A DNA stretch of 59,393 nt from Haloferacaceae archaeon B1-Br10_E2g22 (GTDB lineage Archaea > Halobacteriota > Halobacteria > Halobacteriales > Haloferacaceae): assembly GCA_001563795.1 (NCBI GenBank), contig LKML01000004.1:1-59393 (forward strand), in the 5' to 3' direction. Positions 9,376-19,456 of the stretch are shown one piece after another (the first letter of the stretch is position 1; each line of letters starts with the position of its first letter). Under the pieces are notes generated by a model that was not told the origin of the DNA, did no database searches, and saw only the letters and a list, made by a program, of their open reading frames with translations. A program made the position numbers and the translations under genes.

Positions 9376-10242
9376 ATGACGAGACGCCCCGACTGGCTGT
9401 CGTTTCGGCGTTTTGCGGCGGTTACGACTGCACTGACACTATCGCTTATCAGCATTGGTGTCTACACCTCAGCGACGGGGTCGGGGCTGGCCTGTGAGGC
9501 CCAATGGCCACTGTGTTCGGATCAACTCGTGCCCGCGTTAGCTATCAACCCCGACTTCATCGAGTGGTTCCACCGTGTTTTTGCGATGTTTACCGGCTTT
9601 TTGATTCTCGGTACCGCAGGGTGGGCCTGGCGGCTGGGTGATCGAAAAACAATGTTCGCCTCGACACTTGCGGTTGTGCTGTTGCCGTTGCAGATCAGTA
9701 TCGGTGCGGTGACGGTGACGATCGGTGGGCTCATTCCCGGTGGTTACTCGCTGCCAACGCATGCGGCCCATCTGTTGGTCGCGCTCACGATTTTTACGCT
9801 GCTGAGTTTGACCACGCTGTTTGCCTACCGGAACAACCACCGCCGACCACCACGTGAGCGCGGTCGGCTTGGCTTCGGCCTTGCACTCGGCGCGCTAGTT
9901 GTCAGTGGATTGTTCAGTCGTGGTGTGCCGCTTTTGAGCTACTCAACAGGTGCCCAGGCATGGTTTTATGCGGTCTCACTGGTTGCGTTCTTCGGGCTGT
10001 TGGCAGCAGTCGTCTGGCTTGACGGTGCCGACCGAATCGGCCGGTGGCTGGCTGCCAGCGCACTCGGAGTGTTATTCGTCACACTGCTGTTGGGTCGTGA
10101 CCTCGTGATGTACACTGGGACGATCCGGCAGCTCAACTTCGGGCTGTATCTCCTCTGTATTGGACTCACCGTCGCCGGCTTCTGGCGACTCAAAACGCCG
10201 TCAGAACAACCGGTTTCGCAGCGATCAACCCACAGCGACTGA
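9376..10242 (+). CDS. ctaA: COX15/CtaA-type heme A synthase
   Basis: 288 residues with eight predicted membrane helices. It has the family features: TSATGSGLACEAQWPLC after helix 1, EWFHRVFAMFTGF carrying a heme-ligand His, and THAAHLLVALTIF carrying another. It converts heme O to heme A for terminal oxidases. The loop with two Cys (GLACEAQWPLC) matches the extracellular disulfide-type loop of prokaryotic CtaA. The preceding PadR gene may regulate it. Proteins for the earlier heme steps are encoded at 46138-51602. Confidence 0.92.
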   Translation: MTRRPDWLSFRRFAAVTTALTLSLISIGVYTSATGSGLACEAQWPLCSDQLVPALAINPDFIEWFHRVFAMFTGFLILGTAGWAWRLGDRKTMFASTLAVVLLPLQISIGAVTVTIGGLIPGGYSLPTHAAHLLVALTIFTLLSLTTLFAYRNNHRRPPRERGRLGFGLALGALVVSGLFSRGVPLLSYSTGAQAWFYAVSLVAFFGLLAAVVWLDGADRIGRWLAASALGVLFVTLLLGRDLVMYTGTIRQLNFGLYLLCIGLTVAGFWRLKTPSEQPVSQRSTHSD

Positions 10243-10243
10243 G

Positions 10244-10426
10244 TTAGTCAAACCGCTCGCGAACCGTTACTGTTGCCGTACAGTTTGGACACAGATACAC
10301 ATCAGCATCGGGCTTGTGATGGACGACCCACGAACCGTCGAGTGGTGCGGTATACTCACAGCCGTGACAAAACAGGATAGTCTTGCGGCTGATTGTGGTC
10401 TGTTTGATGGAGGGCTGTTCGTTCAT
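10244..10426 (-). CDS. Small zinc-ribbon protein
   Basis: 60 residues from the ATG at 10426. The frame stays open to 10606, but the upstream part looks non-coding. Two CxxC pairs, CHGC and CPNC, 27 residues apart, form a zinc-ribbon of the type common in small haloarchaeal proteins. Function is unknown. It is convergent with the heme A synthase gene, with the two stop codons only 1 nt apart. Confidence 0.7.
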   Translation of the reverse strand: MNEQPSIKQTTISRKTILFCHGCEYTAPLDGSWVVHHKPDADVYLCPNCTATVTVRERFD

Positions 10427-10775
10427 ACTCGGTGTAGCAACTCGGTAGGCATAACCCTGTTTGCGATGATAATTCTGTTTGTTTTTACAATTCAGTAGAT
10501 TTGTGGGTAGTACGTGGTTTGTATCATCACATCCACATTTGTTCGCGAGAAACCGTTGTCGGCTGGTGGGTTCAACTGAGAACCATCCAACGGTATGAGG
10601 AACCATCCTGCGCTATGAGAACGCACCACGCACAGCTAGCAACCCGAAGCCGTTAAACGACTCTCCGAAGTATTCACACCAACTCGCTGGCAAACGGGCC
10701 ACCAGTGGGCACCCGGTTCGCCGGGACGAAATGTGGTCGACTCCTCGACTGAATCGCAAGCGCCCGAGGATAACA
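10427..10775. other. Non-coding region before rpl15e, with short tandem repeat
   Basis: I find no gene here. At 10577-10620 there are two tandem copies plus a partial third of a 19-20 base unit (tgagaaccatcc then tgaggaaccatcc then tgagaac). Near 10709-10724 is a small hairpin (cccggttcgccggg). A TATA-like element for rpl15e is not obvious; the AT-richest point is ccgttaaacg near 10650. Confidence 0.4.
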
Positions 10776-11366
10776 ATGGCAAAAAGCGCATACTCGCACA
10801 TTCGAGACGCATGGAAGAACCCCGGCGAGGGCAAACTCGCCGAACTGCAGTGGCAACGAAAACAGGAGTGGCGAAAACAGGGCGCGATCGAACGTATCGA
10901 TCGGCCAACTCGCCTCGACAAAGCTCGCTCGCAGGGATACAAAGCGAAACAGGGTATCGTCGTTGCCCGCGTCGCCGTCCGCAAAGGTGGCGCACGCAAA
11001 GAGCGACACAAAGCCGGCCGACGAACCAAACGTCAGGGTGTCAACCGTATTGGCCGCCGAAAATCAATCCAGCGCATCGCCGAGGAGCGAGCCTCCCGCA
11101 AGTTCCCCAATCTTCGGGTACTCAACTCCTACTGGGTTGGCGAAGACGGATCACAAAAGTGGCACGAAGTGATTCTGGTCGATCCAGAACATCCAGCAAT
11201 CGAGAACGACGACGATCTCAACTGGATCTGTGAATCCCAGCACAACGGTCGGGCCTTCCGCGGGCTCACTGGTGCTGGCGACAAAGGCCGCGGCATGAAG
11301 AAACGCGGTAAGGGTACCGAACACGTCCGACCAAGCATCAACAGCGACCGCGGTCGCGGCAAATAG
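10776..11366 (+). CDS. rpl15e: 50S ribosomal protein L15e
   Basis: 196 residues from the ATG at 10776 ([14 protein letters not shown]); the longer frame from 10731 is rejected. The sequence follows archaeal/eukaryotic L15e throughout: [57 protein letters not shown], and the Gly/Arg-rich tail ending in SDRGRGK. L15e binds 23S rRNA in the large subunit. No other ribosomal genes are adjacent. It is highly basic, unlike nearly all its neighbours. Confidence 0.97.
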   Translation: MAKSAYSHIRDAWKNPGEGKLAELQWQRKQEWRKQGAIERIDRPTRLDKARSQGYKAKQGIVVARVAVRKGGARKERHKAGRRTKRQGVNRIGRRKSIQRIAEERASRKFPNLRVLNSYWVGEDGSQKWHEVILVDPEHPAIENDDDLNWICESQHNGRAFRGLTGAGDKGRGMKKRGKGTEHVRPSINSDRGRGK

Positions 11367-11450
11367 GTCGCTCGCAGTCGTCGGAGACTATTCTCAGTAG
11401 CTGATAATCATTGCGGTAGATTATTAGTATATGTTGTTATCACGCTAGAT

Positions 11451-13295
<1,845 letters not shown>

Positions 13296-13358
13296 GACGG
13301 ACTGCTGTAGACTGCACTGAGACCACATTCTTATTCTCCGAGCCGCCCAAGCGAGCCT

Positions 13359-14189
13359 ATGAGCCTTGCTTTGGATGCGACCCAACTGGATCGCTACTCG
13401 CGGCATATCATCATGGACGAAATCGGCCCCGAAGGCCAGGCCGGACTGCTCGAGGGCCGCGTGCTCGTCGTCGGAGCCGGTGGGTTGGGCGCGCCCGTCC
13501 TGCAGTATCTCGCCGCAGCAGGCGTTGGCACACTCGGTGTTGTTGATGACGATACCGTCGAACGCTCGAACCTCCAGCGACAAGTGATTCATGCCGACAG
13601 CGACGTTGGCACACCGAAAGTCGACAGCGCGAAAGCGTTTATCAACAGCCTCAATCCCGACATCACCGTTGAAACCTACGAAACCCGGCTTTCGAAAGAA
13701 AATACCGACAAGATCCTCGAGAGCTATGATTTGGTCGTTGATGCCACTGATAATTTTCCGACCCGGTTTTTACTCAACGACGTCTGTCGGCTGGCCGAGA
13801 TTCCAGTCGTACACGGAGCCATTTATAAATTCGAAGGACAGGTGACGACGCTAGTTCCCGAAGGGCCGTGCTATCGGTGCCTGTTTCCCGAAGCACCCGA
13901 GCCGGGAACCGTTCCCGACTGTGCGACAACCGGTGTGTTGGGCGTACTGCCGGGGACAGTGGGCTGTCTGCAGGCAACCGAAGCCGTAAAACTCCTCATA
14001 GAGGTGGGCGAGCCACTCGTCGGCGAGATGCTGTGTTACGATGCGATGGATCTCTCAGTCGAGCGTGTGGCCTACCGACAGCGAGATGAGTGTCCGATCT
14101 GCGGCGACGACCCGATTGAGTCGGTTACAGACATCGAGTACACCGATAGCTGTGCAGTTGGTCTCGGCTCCGAACAGCCCACCCACTGA
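13359..14189 (+). CDS. ubaA: E1-like SAMP-activating enzyme (ThiF/MoeB family)
   Basis: 276 residues. The adenylation domain has GAGGLGAPVLQYLAAAGVG for nucleotide binding, NLQRQVIH, and VDATDNFPTRFLLND. A catalytic Cys follows in CATTGVLGVLPG. Zinc Cys pairs are CYRC and CPIC. In Haloferax volcanii the single E1 enzyme UbaA activates ubiquitin-like SAMP proteins both for protein conjugation and for sulfur transfer to tRNA and molybdopterin. This protein has the same size and motifs. It is not preceded by a samp gene here. Confidence 0.92.
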   Translation: MSLALDATQLDRYSRHIIMDEIGPEGQAGLLEGRVLVVGAGGLGAPVLQYLAAAGVGTLGVVDDDTVERSNLQRQVIHADSDVGTPKVDSAKAFINSLNPDITVETYETRLSKENTDKILESYDLVVDATDNFPTRFLLNDVCRLAEIPVVHGAIYKFEGQVTTLVPEGPCYRCLFPEAPEPGTVPDCATTGVLGVLPGTVGCLQATEAVKLLIEVGEPLVGEMLCYDAMDLSVERVAYRQRDECPICGDDPIESVTDIEYTDSCAVGLGSEQPTH

Positions 14190-14250
14190 GTGGTTCTGTC
14201 GGAGGTTTGAACATGAGAGTATTCAAGTAATCGCCTGATATTATCCAGCC

Positions 14251-14424
14251 ATGGCCAAGATCAGCGTTGAAGTACCGGACGAACTGTTAGAAGACCTCGA
14301 CCGCCACGTTGGCGAGGGCAAAAAGTTCGTCAACCGAAGCGAAGCCGTCCGCGCGTCGATCAGAAAAACACTTGATATGCTCGATGACATCGACACGCGG
14401 CGGGGTCGGTTGGATGAGGAGTGA
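14251..14424 (+). CDS. Ribbon-helix-helix (CopG-type) DNA-binding protein
   Basis: 57 residues. The beginning MAKISVEVPDELLEDLDRHV gives the ribbon strand and first helix. NRSEAVRASIRKTLDML gives the second helix of an RHH fold. Such proteins dimerise and bind short palindromes; many are autoregulators or antitoxins. Its last 11 bases overlap the start of the YhhQ-type transporter (ATG at 14414), which implies translational coupling. No toxin-like gene is paired with it, so a regulator of the transporter is the simplest reading. Confidence 0.88.
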   Translation: MAKISVEVPDELLEDLDRHVGEGKKFVNRSEAVRASIRKTLDMLDDIDTRRGRLDEE

Positions 14425-15154
14425 GCAGGTCGCACCGGGTCGCTCGAGTGACCGGCTTGCTATCGGCCAAATCTCGCTTATTGGGCTGTTTGTCACCGCG
14501 CTGGTGACTGCCCAACTGACCGCTGCGAAACTGCTGGCGCTTTCGCTTCCGGCGGAGTTACCGACTGTCGGTGCCGAAATCGTCCTGCCGGGGGCTGCGT
14601 TGGCCTACGCGCTGACGTTTTTTGCATCGGACTGCTATGCGGAGTTGTACGGCCGCCGGGCGGCCCAGGTGATGGTCAACGTTGCCTTCGGGCTGAACTT
14701 CGTCGTCCTCGCGCTGGTATGGTCGACTCTGCAGGCTCCTGCGGTCGATCCCGAGTTTGCGGCGACGTTCGAGGCCGCACTTGCACCGAGTGCGAACATC
14801 GTCCTAGGGAGTCTGCTGGCGTATCTCGTCAGTCAAAACTGGGACGTCTATGTCTTTCACTGGATTCGAGACTACACCGCCGGAAAGTATCTCTGGGTTC
14901 GAAATTTGGCCTCAACGGCCACTAGCCAGTGGATCGACACCGTCATTTTCGTCTCCGTTGGGTTTGTCGTCGCTCCCTCACTGCTGGGAATCGGCGAGGC
15001 CATGCCAACCGAGGTCGTCTTCAGTTTGATTGTTGGCCAGTATCTGCTCAAAGTCCTGATCGCCGTGGTCGATACACCCTTTGTCTACCTTATCGTTCGG
15101 TTCCTCCGACCAGACGCGCCAGACCCCCAGAGCGGCTATGGGGTCGAAACCTAA
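14414..15154 (+). CDS. yhhQ: YhhQ-type queuosine/archaeosine precursor transporter
   Basis: 246 residues from the ATG at 14414; a longer frame from 14309 overlaps the whole RHH gene and is rejected. Six or seven membrane helices are seen. The family core is VTAQLTAAKLLAL, FFASDCYAELYGRRAA, LVSQNWDVYVFHWIRDYT and TSQWIDTVIF. YhhQ imports 7-deazaguanine precursors such as preQ0. In archaea these feed archaeosine in tRNA. The assignment to the family is firm; the substrate is inferred. Confidence 0.9.
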   Translation: MRSEQVAPGRSSDRLAIGQISLIGLFVTALVTAQLTAAKLLALSLPAELPTVGAEIVLPGAALAYALTFFASDCYAELYGRRAAQVMVNVAFGLNFVVLALVWSTLQAPAVDPEFAATFEAALAPSANIVLGSLLAYLVSQNWDVYVFHWIRDYTAGKYLWVRNLASTATSQWIDTVIFVSVGFVVAPSLLGIGEAMPTEVVFSLIVGQYLLKVLIAVVDTPFVYLIVRFLRPDAPDPQSGYGVET

Positions 15155-15161
15155 ACCGTTC

Positions 15162-15404
15162 TTACAGGTTATCGGTTCGAATTCGTGTTTTCAGTGTCAT
15201 CGCAGAGGTTCGAACGAACGACGAGACCTCCTCGAGTTCACTGATCTCGTCGGCAATCTCGAGTGCCTCCTGTTCGGTGTAGCGTTGTTTGTCCGCTACG
15301 CCAGCGTTGGCTGCGGCTGTCGTCACGAACTCGTCGGCTTTTCCTTCTCCGATGCTGTCTTTGAACGCGTTGACGATCTGCTGAATATTAATGGTCTCTG
15401 ACAT
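15162..15404 (-). CDS. Small acidic helical protein paired with FIST gene
   Basis: 80 residues from the ATG at 15404. A GTG at 15413 that overlaps the stop of the preceding gene is the alternative. It is a compact, acidic, probably all-helical protein (NIQQIVNAFKDSIGEGKADE, YTEQEALEIADEISELEEVS) with no membrane segment. No family is recognised. It follows the FIST gene with 5 nt between stop and ATG, so they are almost certainly co-translated and may form one signalling unit. Confidence 0.7.
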   Translation of the reverse strand: MSETINIQQIVNAFKDSIGEGKADEFVTTAAANAGVADKQRYTEQEALEIADEISELEEVSSFVRTSAMTLKTRIRTDNL

Positions 15405-15409
15405 AAGAA

Positions 15410-16588
15410 TCACTCCGGTAGAAGCAGTACCGATGACGTCGTGTTGTGGTAGCCTCGCATCTCGCCTTCTTGCATACAGATCTCGCCGTACGTCTGGAAT
15501 CCTGCCAGTGGGACGCCGAGTGCCTCGACCATTTCGTCGACTGACTCACCGAACTGCTCGCCTAGGATCGCTCCCTGGCAAGCACAGTCGAACACCAACG
15601 CGCCGGCCATCTCGCCGGCCATCGCCTCACGAGCGTCTTCGGCACTTTTGCGGGCAGCCTCGAGTTGGTTCTCGCGCGAGCTGTCCATGACTGTCAGTTC
15701 GGTGCCAACCGGAATCGTCGTCGCAAACGCCAGCGGCCCGTCGGTGTTCGGTGTCGGACCGGCCCACCGCACTTTGTAGTCGTCGCCGCCGGATTTGATG
15801 CCGAACTGGAATCTGGTTAGGAGTTCAGTAAACTCCTTGCTGCCGGCTTCGACCGCATGGGGATCAATGCCGTAACGCCGCTGGGCCACATCGGCGATCG
15901 CATCGGCAAACGCCTCGAAGGCCGGTCGTCCCTCGAGTTCTGAGACTGTGCTCGCCTCGGCGTCGGTGACCGCCAGCGGTTCGGAGACCGGCTCGTGGCC
16001 GTGTGCGACTCCAAGTGCGAACGGTGTCTCGGAGGCCAACACCGCCAGGACGATACTGTCGGTTGCGACCTCGTCGTTATGGAACACGAAGGTTTCTTCG
16101 AGTGTGATATCGTCGCCCGCCGACCCGCCGCTGAACGGAATCGGGAACTGCTGGTAGGCCAGCATAGCGATCTCCTCGCCGCGGCCGGTCAGTCCGTCGT
16201 GGAGATTGATCCCGACCCGGTGTGGGTACTCGGCTTGCTCGTCGGGAATCTGGGCGGCAGCCTCCGCGACGGCCCCCTGGAGATCATCGCTGAGTCCGTG
16301 TCCGATTCCAGTATACAGCTGCATTTCGTCGCTGGCGATGGCTGTGACCGCGATTCCACCCTCACCGGCTTGCGTTTCAGTAAACTCGCCGGCCGTCGAG
16401 GCACCAATCAGCGGTGCGTCGCCGGTTGCGGCTCGGATCGTCTCGACGACAGCATCGTACTCGTAGGCTGACGAACAAAAGACCATCACGAAATCAGCCC
16501 CTCGGTCAAGTCCCTCGAGTGCCGAGGCTGCGGCCGTTGAAGCCGCATCCTCGCCGCTTCCGAAGCCCGTTGAAAACTGTGTTACCAT
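15410..16588 (-). CDS. FIST domain signal transduction protein
   Basis: 392 residues from the ATG at 16588 (MVTQFSTGFGSGEDA); the frame extends upstream to 16621 through hydrophobic residues that are probably not translated. The FIST N domain (about 1-200) has DFVMVFCSSAYEYDAVVETI, APLIGASTAGEFT and GGSAGDD. The FIST C domain (about 210-390) has VFDCACQGAILGEQFGESVD and FQTYGEI. FIST domains are sensory modules thought to bind small ligands, possibly amino acids. No kinase or transducer domain is attached, so it probably passes its signal to a partner. The next gene is a candidate. Confidence 0.88.
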   Translation of the reverse strand: MVTQFSTGFGSGEDAASTAAASALEGLDRGADFVMVFCSSAYEYDAVVETIRAATGDAPLIGASTAGEFTETQAGEGGIAVTAIASDEMQLYTGIGHGLSDDLQGAVAEAAAQIPDEQAEYPHRVGINLHDGLTGRGEEIAMLAYQQFPIPFSGGSAGDDITLEETFVFHNDEVATDSIVLAVLASETPFALGVAHGHEPVSEPLAVTDAEASTVSELEGRPAFEAFADAIADVAQRRYGIDPHAVEAGSKEFTELLTRFQFGIKSGGDDYKVRWAGPTPNTDGPLAFATTIPVGTELTVMDSSRENQLEAARKSAEDAREAMAGEMAGALVFDCACQGAILGEQFGESVDEMVEALGVPLAGFQTYGEICMQEGEMRGYHNTTSSVLLLPE

Positions 16589-16708
16589 TGCAAAGATAAG
16601 TAGACGAAACAGCGGTATCAACCCAATGTGCCGATTATTAGGTTTGATTTTTTGGGTCGCCTCGCAGAGAGGAAAGTCGTGTACTCACCGCCTGCTGAAG
16701 CAGAAAAC

Positions 16709-16779
16709 TGCGCCGTCCGGGAATTGAACCCGGGCTAGAGCCTTGGGAAGGCTCTGTCCTACCACTGGACCAACGGCGC
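16709..16779 (-). tRNA. tRNA-Gly(CCC)
   Basis: 71 nt. The acceptor pair is GCGCCGU with ACGGCGC (7 bp) and the discriminator base is A. The D arm holds GGUCCAGUGGUAGGAC. The anticodon stem is GAGCC with GGCUC and the loop is UUCCCAA, giving anticodon CCC. The T arm is CCGGG-UUCAAUU-CCCGG. No intron and no encoded CCA are seen. Confidence 0.95.
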
Positions 16780-16873
16780 GCACCTGAAACGATGGTGTCG
16801 ATCTCAATAAACCACACCATTCGACCGGCGTCGATAGGTGTTATACACACCAGCCGGTAGTACACGCATGTGA

Positions 16874-17121
16874 ATGTTTGTCAGTGTTGAGCTGCCACCC
16901 AAGTTCACCAAGCCACTCGATGATCTCCAAAGCGAGTTCAGCGAGGCTCCCGGAATCCGACTGACCGATCCTCGCAAGCGCATTTCACACTCGAATTTCT
17001 CGGAGAGATTGACCCCGAGCGCGTTGGCGAGATACAACAGGTCATCAAGCGGGCAATTGACGAAAGCACACTCACCGACAAGGGGCCAGTCTATGAGACA
17101 ATCAATGTGTTCAATATGTAG
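16874..17121 (+). pseudogene. thpR: Degraded RNA 2',3'-cyclic phosphodiesterase (thpR) remnant
   Basis: Frame 1 from 16874 reads MFVSVELPPKFTKPLDDLQ and continues to LTDPRK, which matches the start of the archaeal ThpR/LigT (2H phosphoesterase) family. The match then jumps to the next frame at 16978, which reads AHFTLEFLGEIDPERVGEIQ and so carries the first HxT motif. It stops at 17121. Restoring one A near 16976-16978 would join the frames as PRKAHFTLEF. Even joined, only about 83 residues remain of a usual 185 or so, and the second HxT motif is gone. The gene is therefore both frameshifted and truncated. Confidence 0.78.
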
Positions 17122-17185
17122 CTTACAGCACCGCCTCGATATTCCGGGGAATAATTAAGTAGACAGGCTGGGTTCACACAGTCAG

Positions 17186-18310
17186 ATGTCCGACGATCCC
17201 GAAGCTATGCTGTCGTGGGACGAGACCGTCTTTCGTGACGAACACGTCTTCGAGATCGACTATCTGCCGGATGCGTTTCGGCACCGCGAGAGCCAACTCG
17301 AGAGCCTCAAATACGCCCTTCGGCCTGCCGTCCGCGGCTCTCGACCACTCAATACGATGATTCAGGGCCCGCCAGGGACGGGCAAAACCACCGCCGTCCA
17401 GAAACTGTTTGGCGAACTCGGCGGCCAGACGGATATCCAGACCGTCCGTGTGAACTGTCAGGTCGATGCCACACGCTATGCAGTCTTTTCGCGGATTTTC
17501 CAGGGCATTTTCGACTACGAGCCGCCGTCTTCGGGAATTTCGTTCAAAAAGCTCTTTGGGCAACTCACCGAGCGCCTGGTTGACGACGAAAACGTACTGG
17601 TGGTCGCACTCGACGATGTGAACTACCTGTGTTACGAAAACGAAGCCAGCGACACCCTTGGGTCGCTGTTGCGAGCCCACGAGACGCATTCAGGCGTCAA
17701 AATCGGTGTTATCGTCGTCTCGTCGGATCTCTCATTGGATCTGATCGACGAACTCGATACGCGCGTCCAGAGCGTCTTCCGACCTGAGGAGATCTTTTTC
17801 CCCAGATATGCGGTCGATGAGATCCGCTCGATTCTCGAAGAACGCGCCGACCGCGGCTTTCATGATGGCGTTATCGGTCACTCGGGTCTCGAGCGCGTCG
17901 CCGAGTTGACCGCCGACAGCGGTGATCTTCGCGTTGGAATTGACCTGCTTCGGCGTGCCGGGATGCAAGCCGAAATACGAGCCTCTCGAGTCATCGCCAC
18001 CGAAGACATCGAGACGGCCTACGAGAAATCCAAACACGTCCATCTCTCCCGGAGTCTTCGGGGGCTTTCGGCCTCCGAGCGCGCACTGCTTGAGGTGCTG
18101 GTCAATCACGATGGAGAGCGTGCAGGAGCGGTCTACGAGGCGTTCGAAGCCAAGACGGGATTGGGGTATACACGCTACAGCGAACTGGTCAACAAACTCG
18201 ACCAACTCGAGATCATCGAAGCGCGATACGCCGACGTTGAGGGCCGCGGACGCTCACGGGAGTTGTCGCTCGAATACGAACCACAGGCGATTCTCGACCG
18301 ACTCGAGTAA
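17186..18310 (+). CDS. Orc1/Cdc6-like AAA+ replication initiator family protein
   Basis: 374 residues. The AAA+ domain has Walker A GPPGTGKTT (about 57-65), Walker B VVALDDVNYL with Asp in place of the usual Glu, sensor 1 VIVVSSDLSL, and sensor 2 near GDLRVGIDLLRRAG. A C-terminal winged helix (about 285-374) contains YTRYSELVNKLDQLEIIEAR. Orc1/Cdc6 proteins bind origin boxes and load MCM. I see no origin-type repeats in the short upstream region, so it is probably one of several accessory copies found in haloarchaea. It follows the thpR remnant and tRNA-Gly. An ataattaag TATA-like element lies about 31 nt before the ATG. Confidence 0.88.
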   Translation: MSDDPEAMLSWDETVFRDEHVFEIDYLPDAFRHRESQLESLKYALRPAVRGSRPLNTMIQGPPGTGKTTAVQKLFGELGGQTDIQTVRVNCQVDATRYAVFSRIFQGIFDYEPPSSGISFKKLFGQLTERLVDDENVLVVALDDVNYLCYENEASDTLGSLLRAHETHSGVKIGVIVVSSDLSLDLIDELDTRVQSVFRPEEIFFPRYAVDEIRSILEERADRGFHDGVIGHSGLERVAELTADSGDLRVGIDLLRRAGMQAEIRASRVIATEDIETAYEKSKHVHLSRSLRGLSASERALLEVLVNHDGERAGAVYEAFEAKTGLGYTRYSELVNKLDQLEIIEARYADVEGRGRSRELSLEYEPQAILDRLE

Positions 18311-18354
18311 GCAAATTCGGTAGCTGTTTGAACCCGCCCAACACACGAGGCTGT

Positions 18355-19047
18355 ATGAAATCGACCGCAGGAAGCGACGCCGCCAAACAGCGGGCTGGCG
18401 AGGCTGCTGCCGAAGAAGTAACAGACGGTATGGTCGTCGGCCTCGGCACTGGAAGCACCACAGCCTACGCAATCAAAGCCCTCGGCGAGCGCGTCGACAG
18501 CGGCCTTGATGTCGCAGGAGTGCCAACCTCATTCGGTGCTCGCCAGTTGGCTATCGACCAGGGAATCGACCTTGTGGGTCTCGATGAGGTAGACCGGATC
18601 GACCTTGCTATCGATGGGGCCGACCAGTTTGTCGTCGAAACCGGCGACTGTATTAAAGGCGGCGGGGCAGCCCACACCCGCGAGAAGATCGTCGCCGCGG
18701 CAGCCGACGACTTCGCCGTCGTTGTCGACGAAACCAAACTCGCCGATGAACTCGAGTATCCGGTCGCACTCGAGGTGATACCAGCCGCCCAACCCGGTGT
18801 CGAAACGGCGGTCGAAACAGCAGGCGGAACGCCGAGACTCAGACAGGCAGCCAACAAGGACGGCCCGGTCGTTACAGACAACGGCAATCTGGTCATCGAC
18901 TGTGCGTTCGGCCCAATTACAGACCCAAAGACGGTGGCACTCGAACTCGTAGAGATACCAGGTGTCGTCGAACACGGCCTGTTTGTCGGGCGGACGACCA
19001 CGGCGTACGTTGGCACCGAAGACGGCCTGAACGTACACCGCTATTAA
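18355..19047 (+). CDS. rpiA: Ribose-5-phosphate isomerase A
   Basis: 230 residues from the ATG at 18355; an upstream in-frame start at 18328 adds nine unlikely residues. The RpiA motifs are present in order: GLGTGSTTAYAIKAL, DLAIDGADQ, KGGGAAHTREKIVA, VDETKL and DNGNLVIDCAF. It interconverts ribose 5-phosphate and ribulose 5-phosphate, supplying PRPP for the purine and tryptophan genes found elsewhere in the window. It is read in the same direction as the orc gene, with 44 nt between them. Confidence 0.96.
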   Translation: MKSTAGSDAAKQRAGEAAAEEVTDGMVVGLGTGSTTAYAIKALGERVDSGLDVAGVPTSFGARQLAIDQGIDLVGLDEVDRIDLAIDGADQFVVETGDCIKGGGAAHTREKIVAAAADDFAVVVDETKLADELEYPVALEVIPAAQPGVETAVETAGGTPRLRQAANKDGPVVTDNGNLVIDCAFGPITDPKTVALELVEIPGVVEHGLFVGRTTTAYVGTEDGLNVHRY

Positions 19048-19125
19048 GATGGGCTCCAGCGGTGGCTACCGAACGACGCTATCGCTGGGAGACGAACACT
19101 AAAAAAACAGAAGTCAGAACTGACC

Positions 19126-19293
19126 TTACAGGTCGCGGGGCTGGACCGTCTTCCGGTCGTTGTCTTCGGCTCGGCGGGCTGCGTCTTCGAGAAGCTCTTC
19201 GACTTCCGCATCGAGAGCGTCATAGAAATCCGAAGCTACGTTTTTGTCGCTCAGCGCTTCCTTAACGGCTGCTTTGACGATAAGATCTGCCAT
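19126..19293 (-). CDS. Small histone-fold protein (DUF1931-like)
   Basis: 55 residues: MADLIVKAAVKEAL at the start, VASDFYDALDAEVEELLEDA in the middle and RKTVQPRDL at the end. The short helix, long helix and TVQPRDL end match the histone-fold pattern of DUF1931-type proteins, where TVxPxD begins the last element. Haloarchaea carry this protein as a single, very short copy. It could be a chromatin-associated protein; this is inferred from the fold alone. It is convergent with rpiA, with 78 nt between them. Confidence 0.82.
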   Translation of the reverse strand: MADLIVKAAVKEALSDKNVASDFYDALDAEVEELLEDAARRAEDNDRKTVQPRDL

Positions 19294-19456
19294 GCACCCT
19301 GTCGTACCGAGTCCTCTCTAATAAGGGTTGTTATGTGATTCGCAGGCAAACGCCACTGACGGTGGGTACGACGCCTGTATAACCCAAACCCTGACTGTCG
19401 ACGACCACCGGTTTCGCCACTATTAAATACGCTGACCGAACGACAGCTACGACTCG

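Noticed and set aside
14251-15154. Toxin-antitoxin pair
   Set aside because: The RHH protein could be an antitoxin, but its partner is a clear multi-helix transporter, not a toxin.
17122-17185. Possible replication origin at the orc gene
   Set aside because: The stretch is only 64 bases, and I see no repeated origin-box elements or AT-rich unwinding region.
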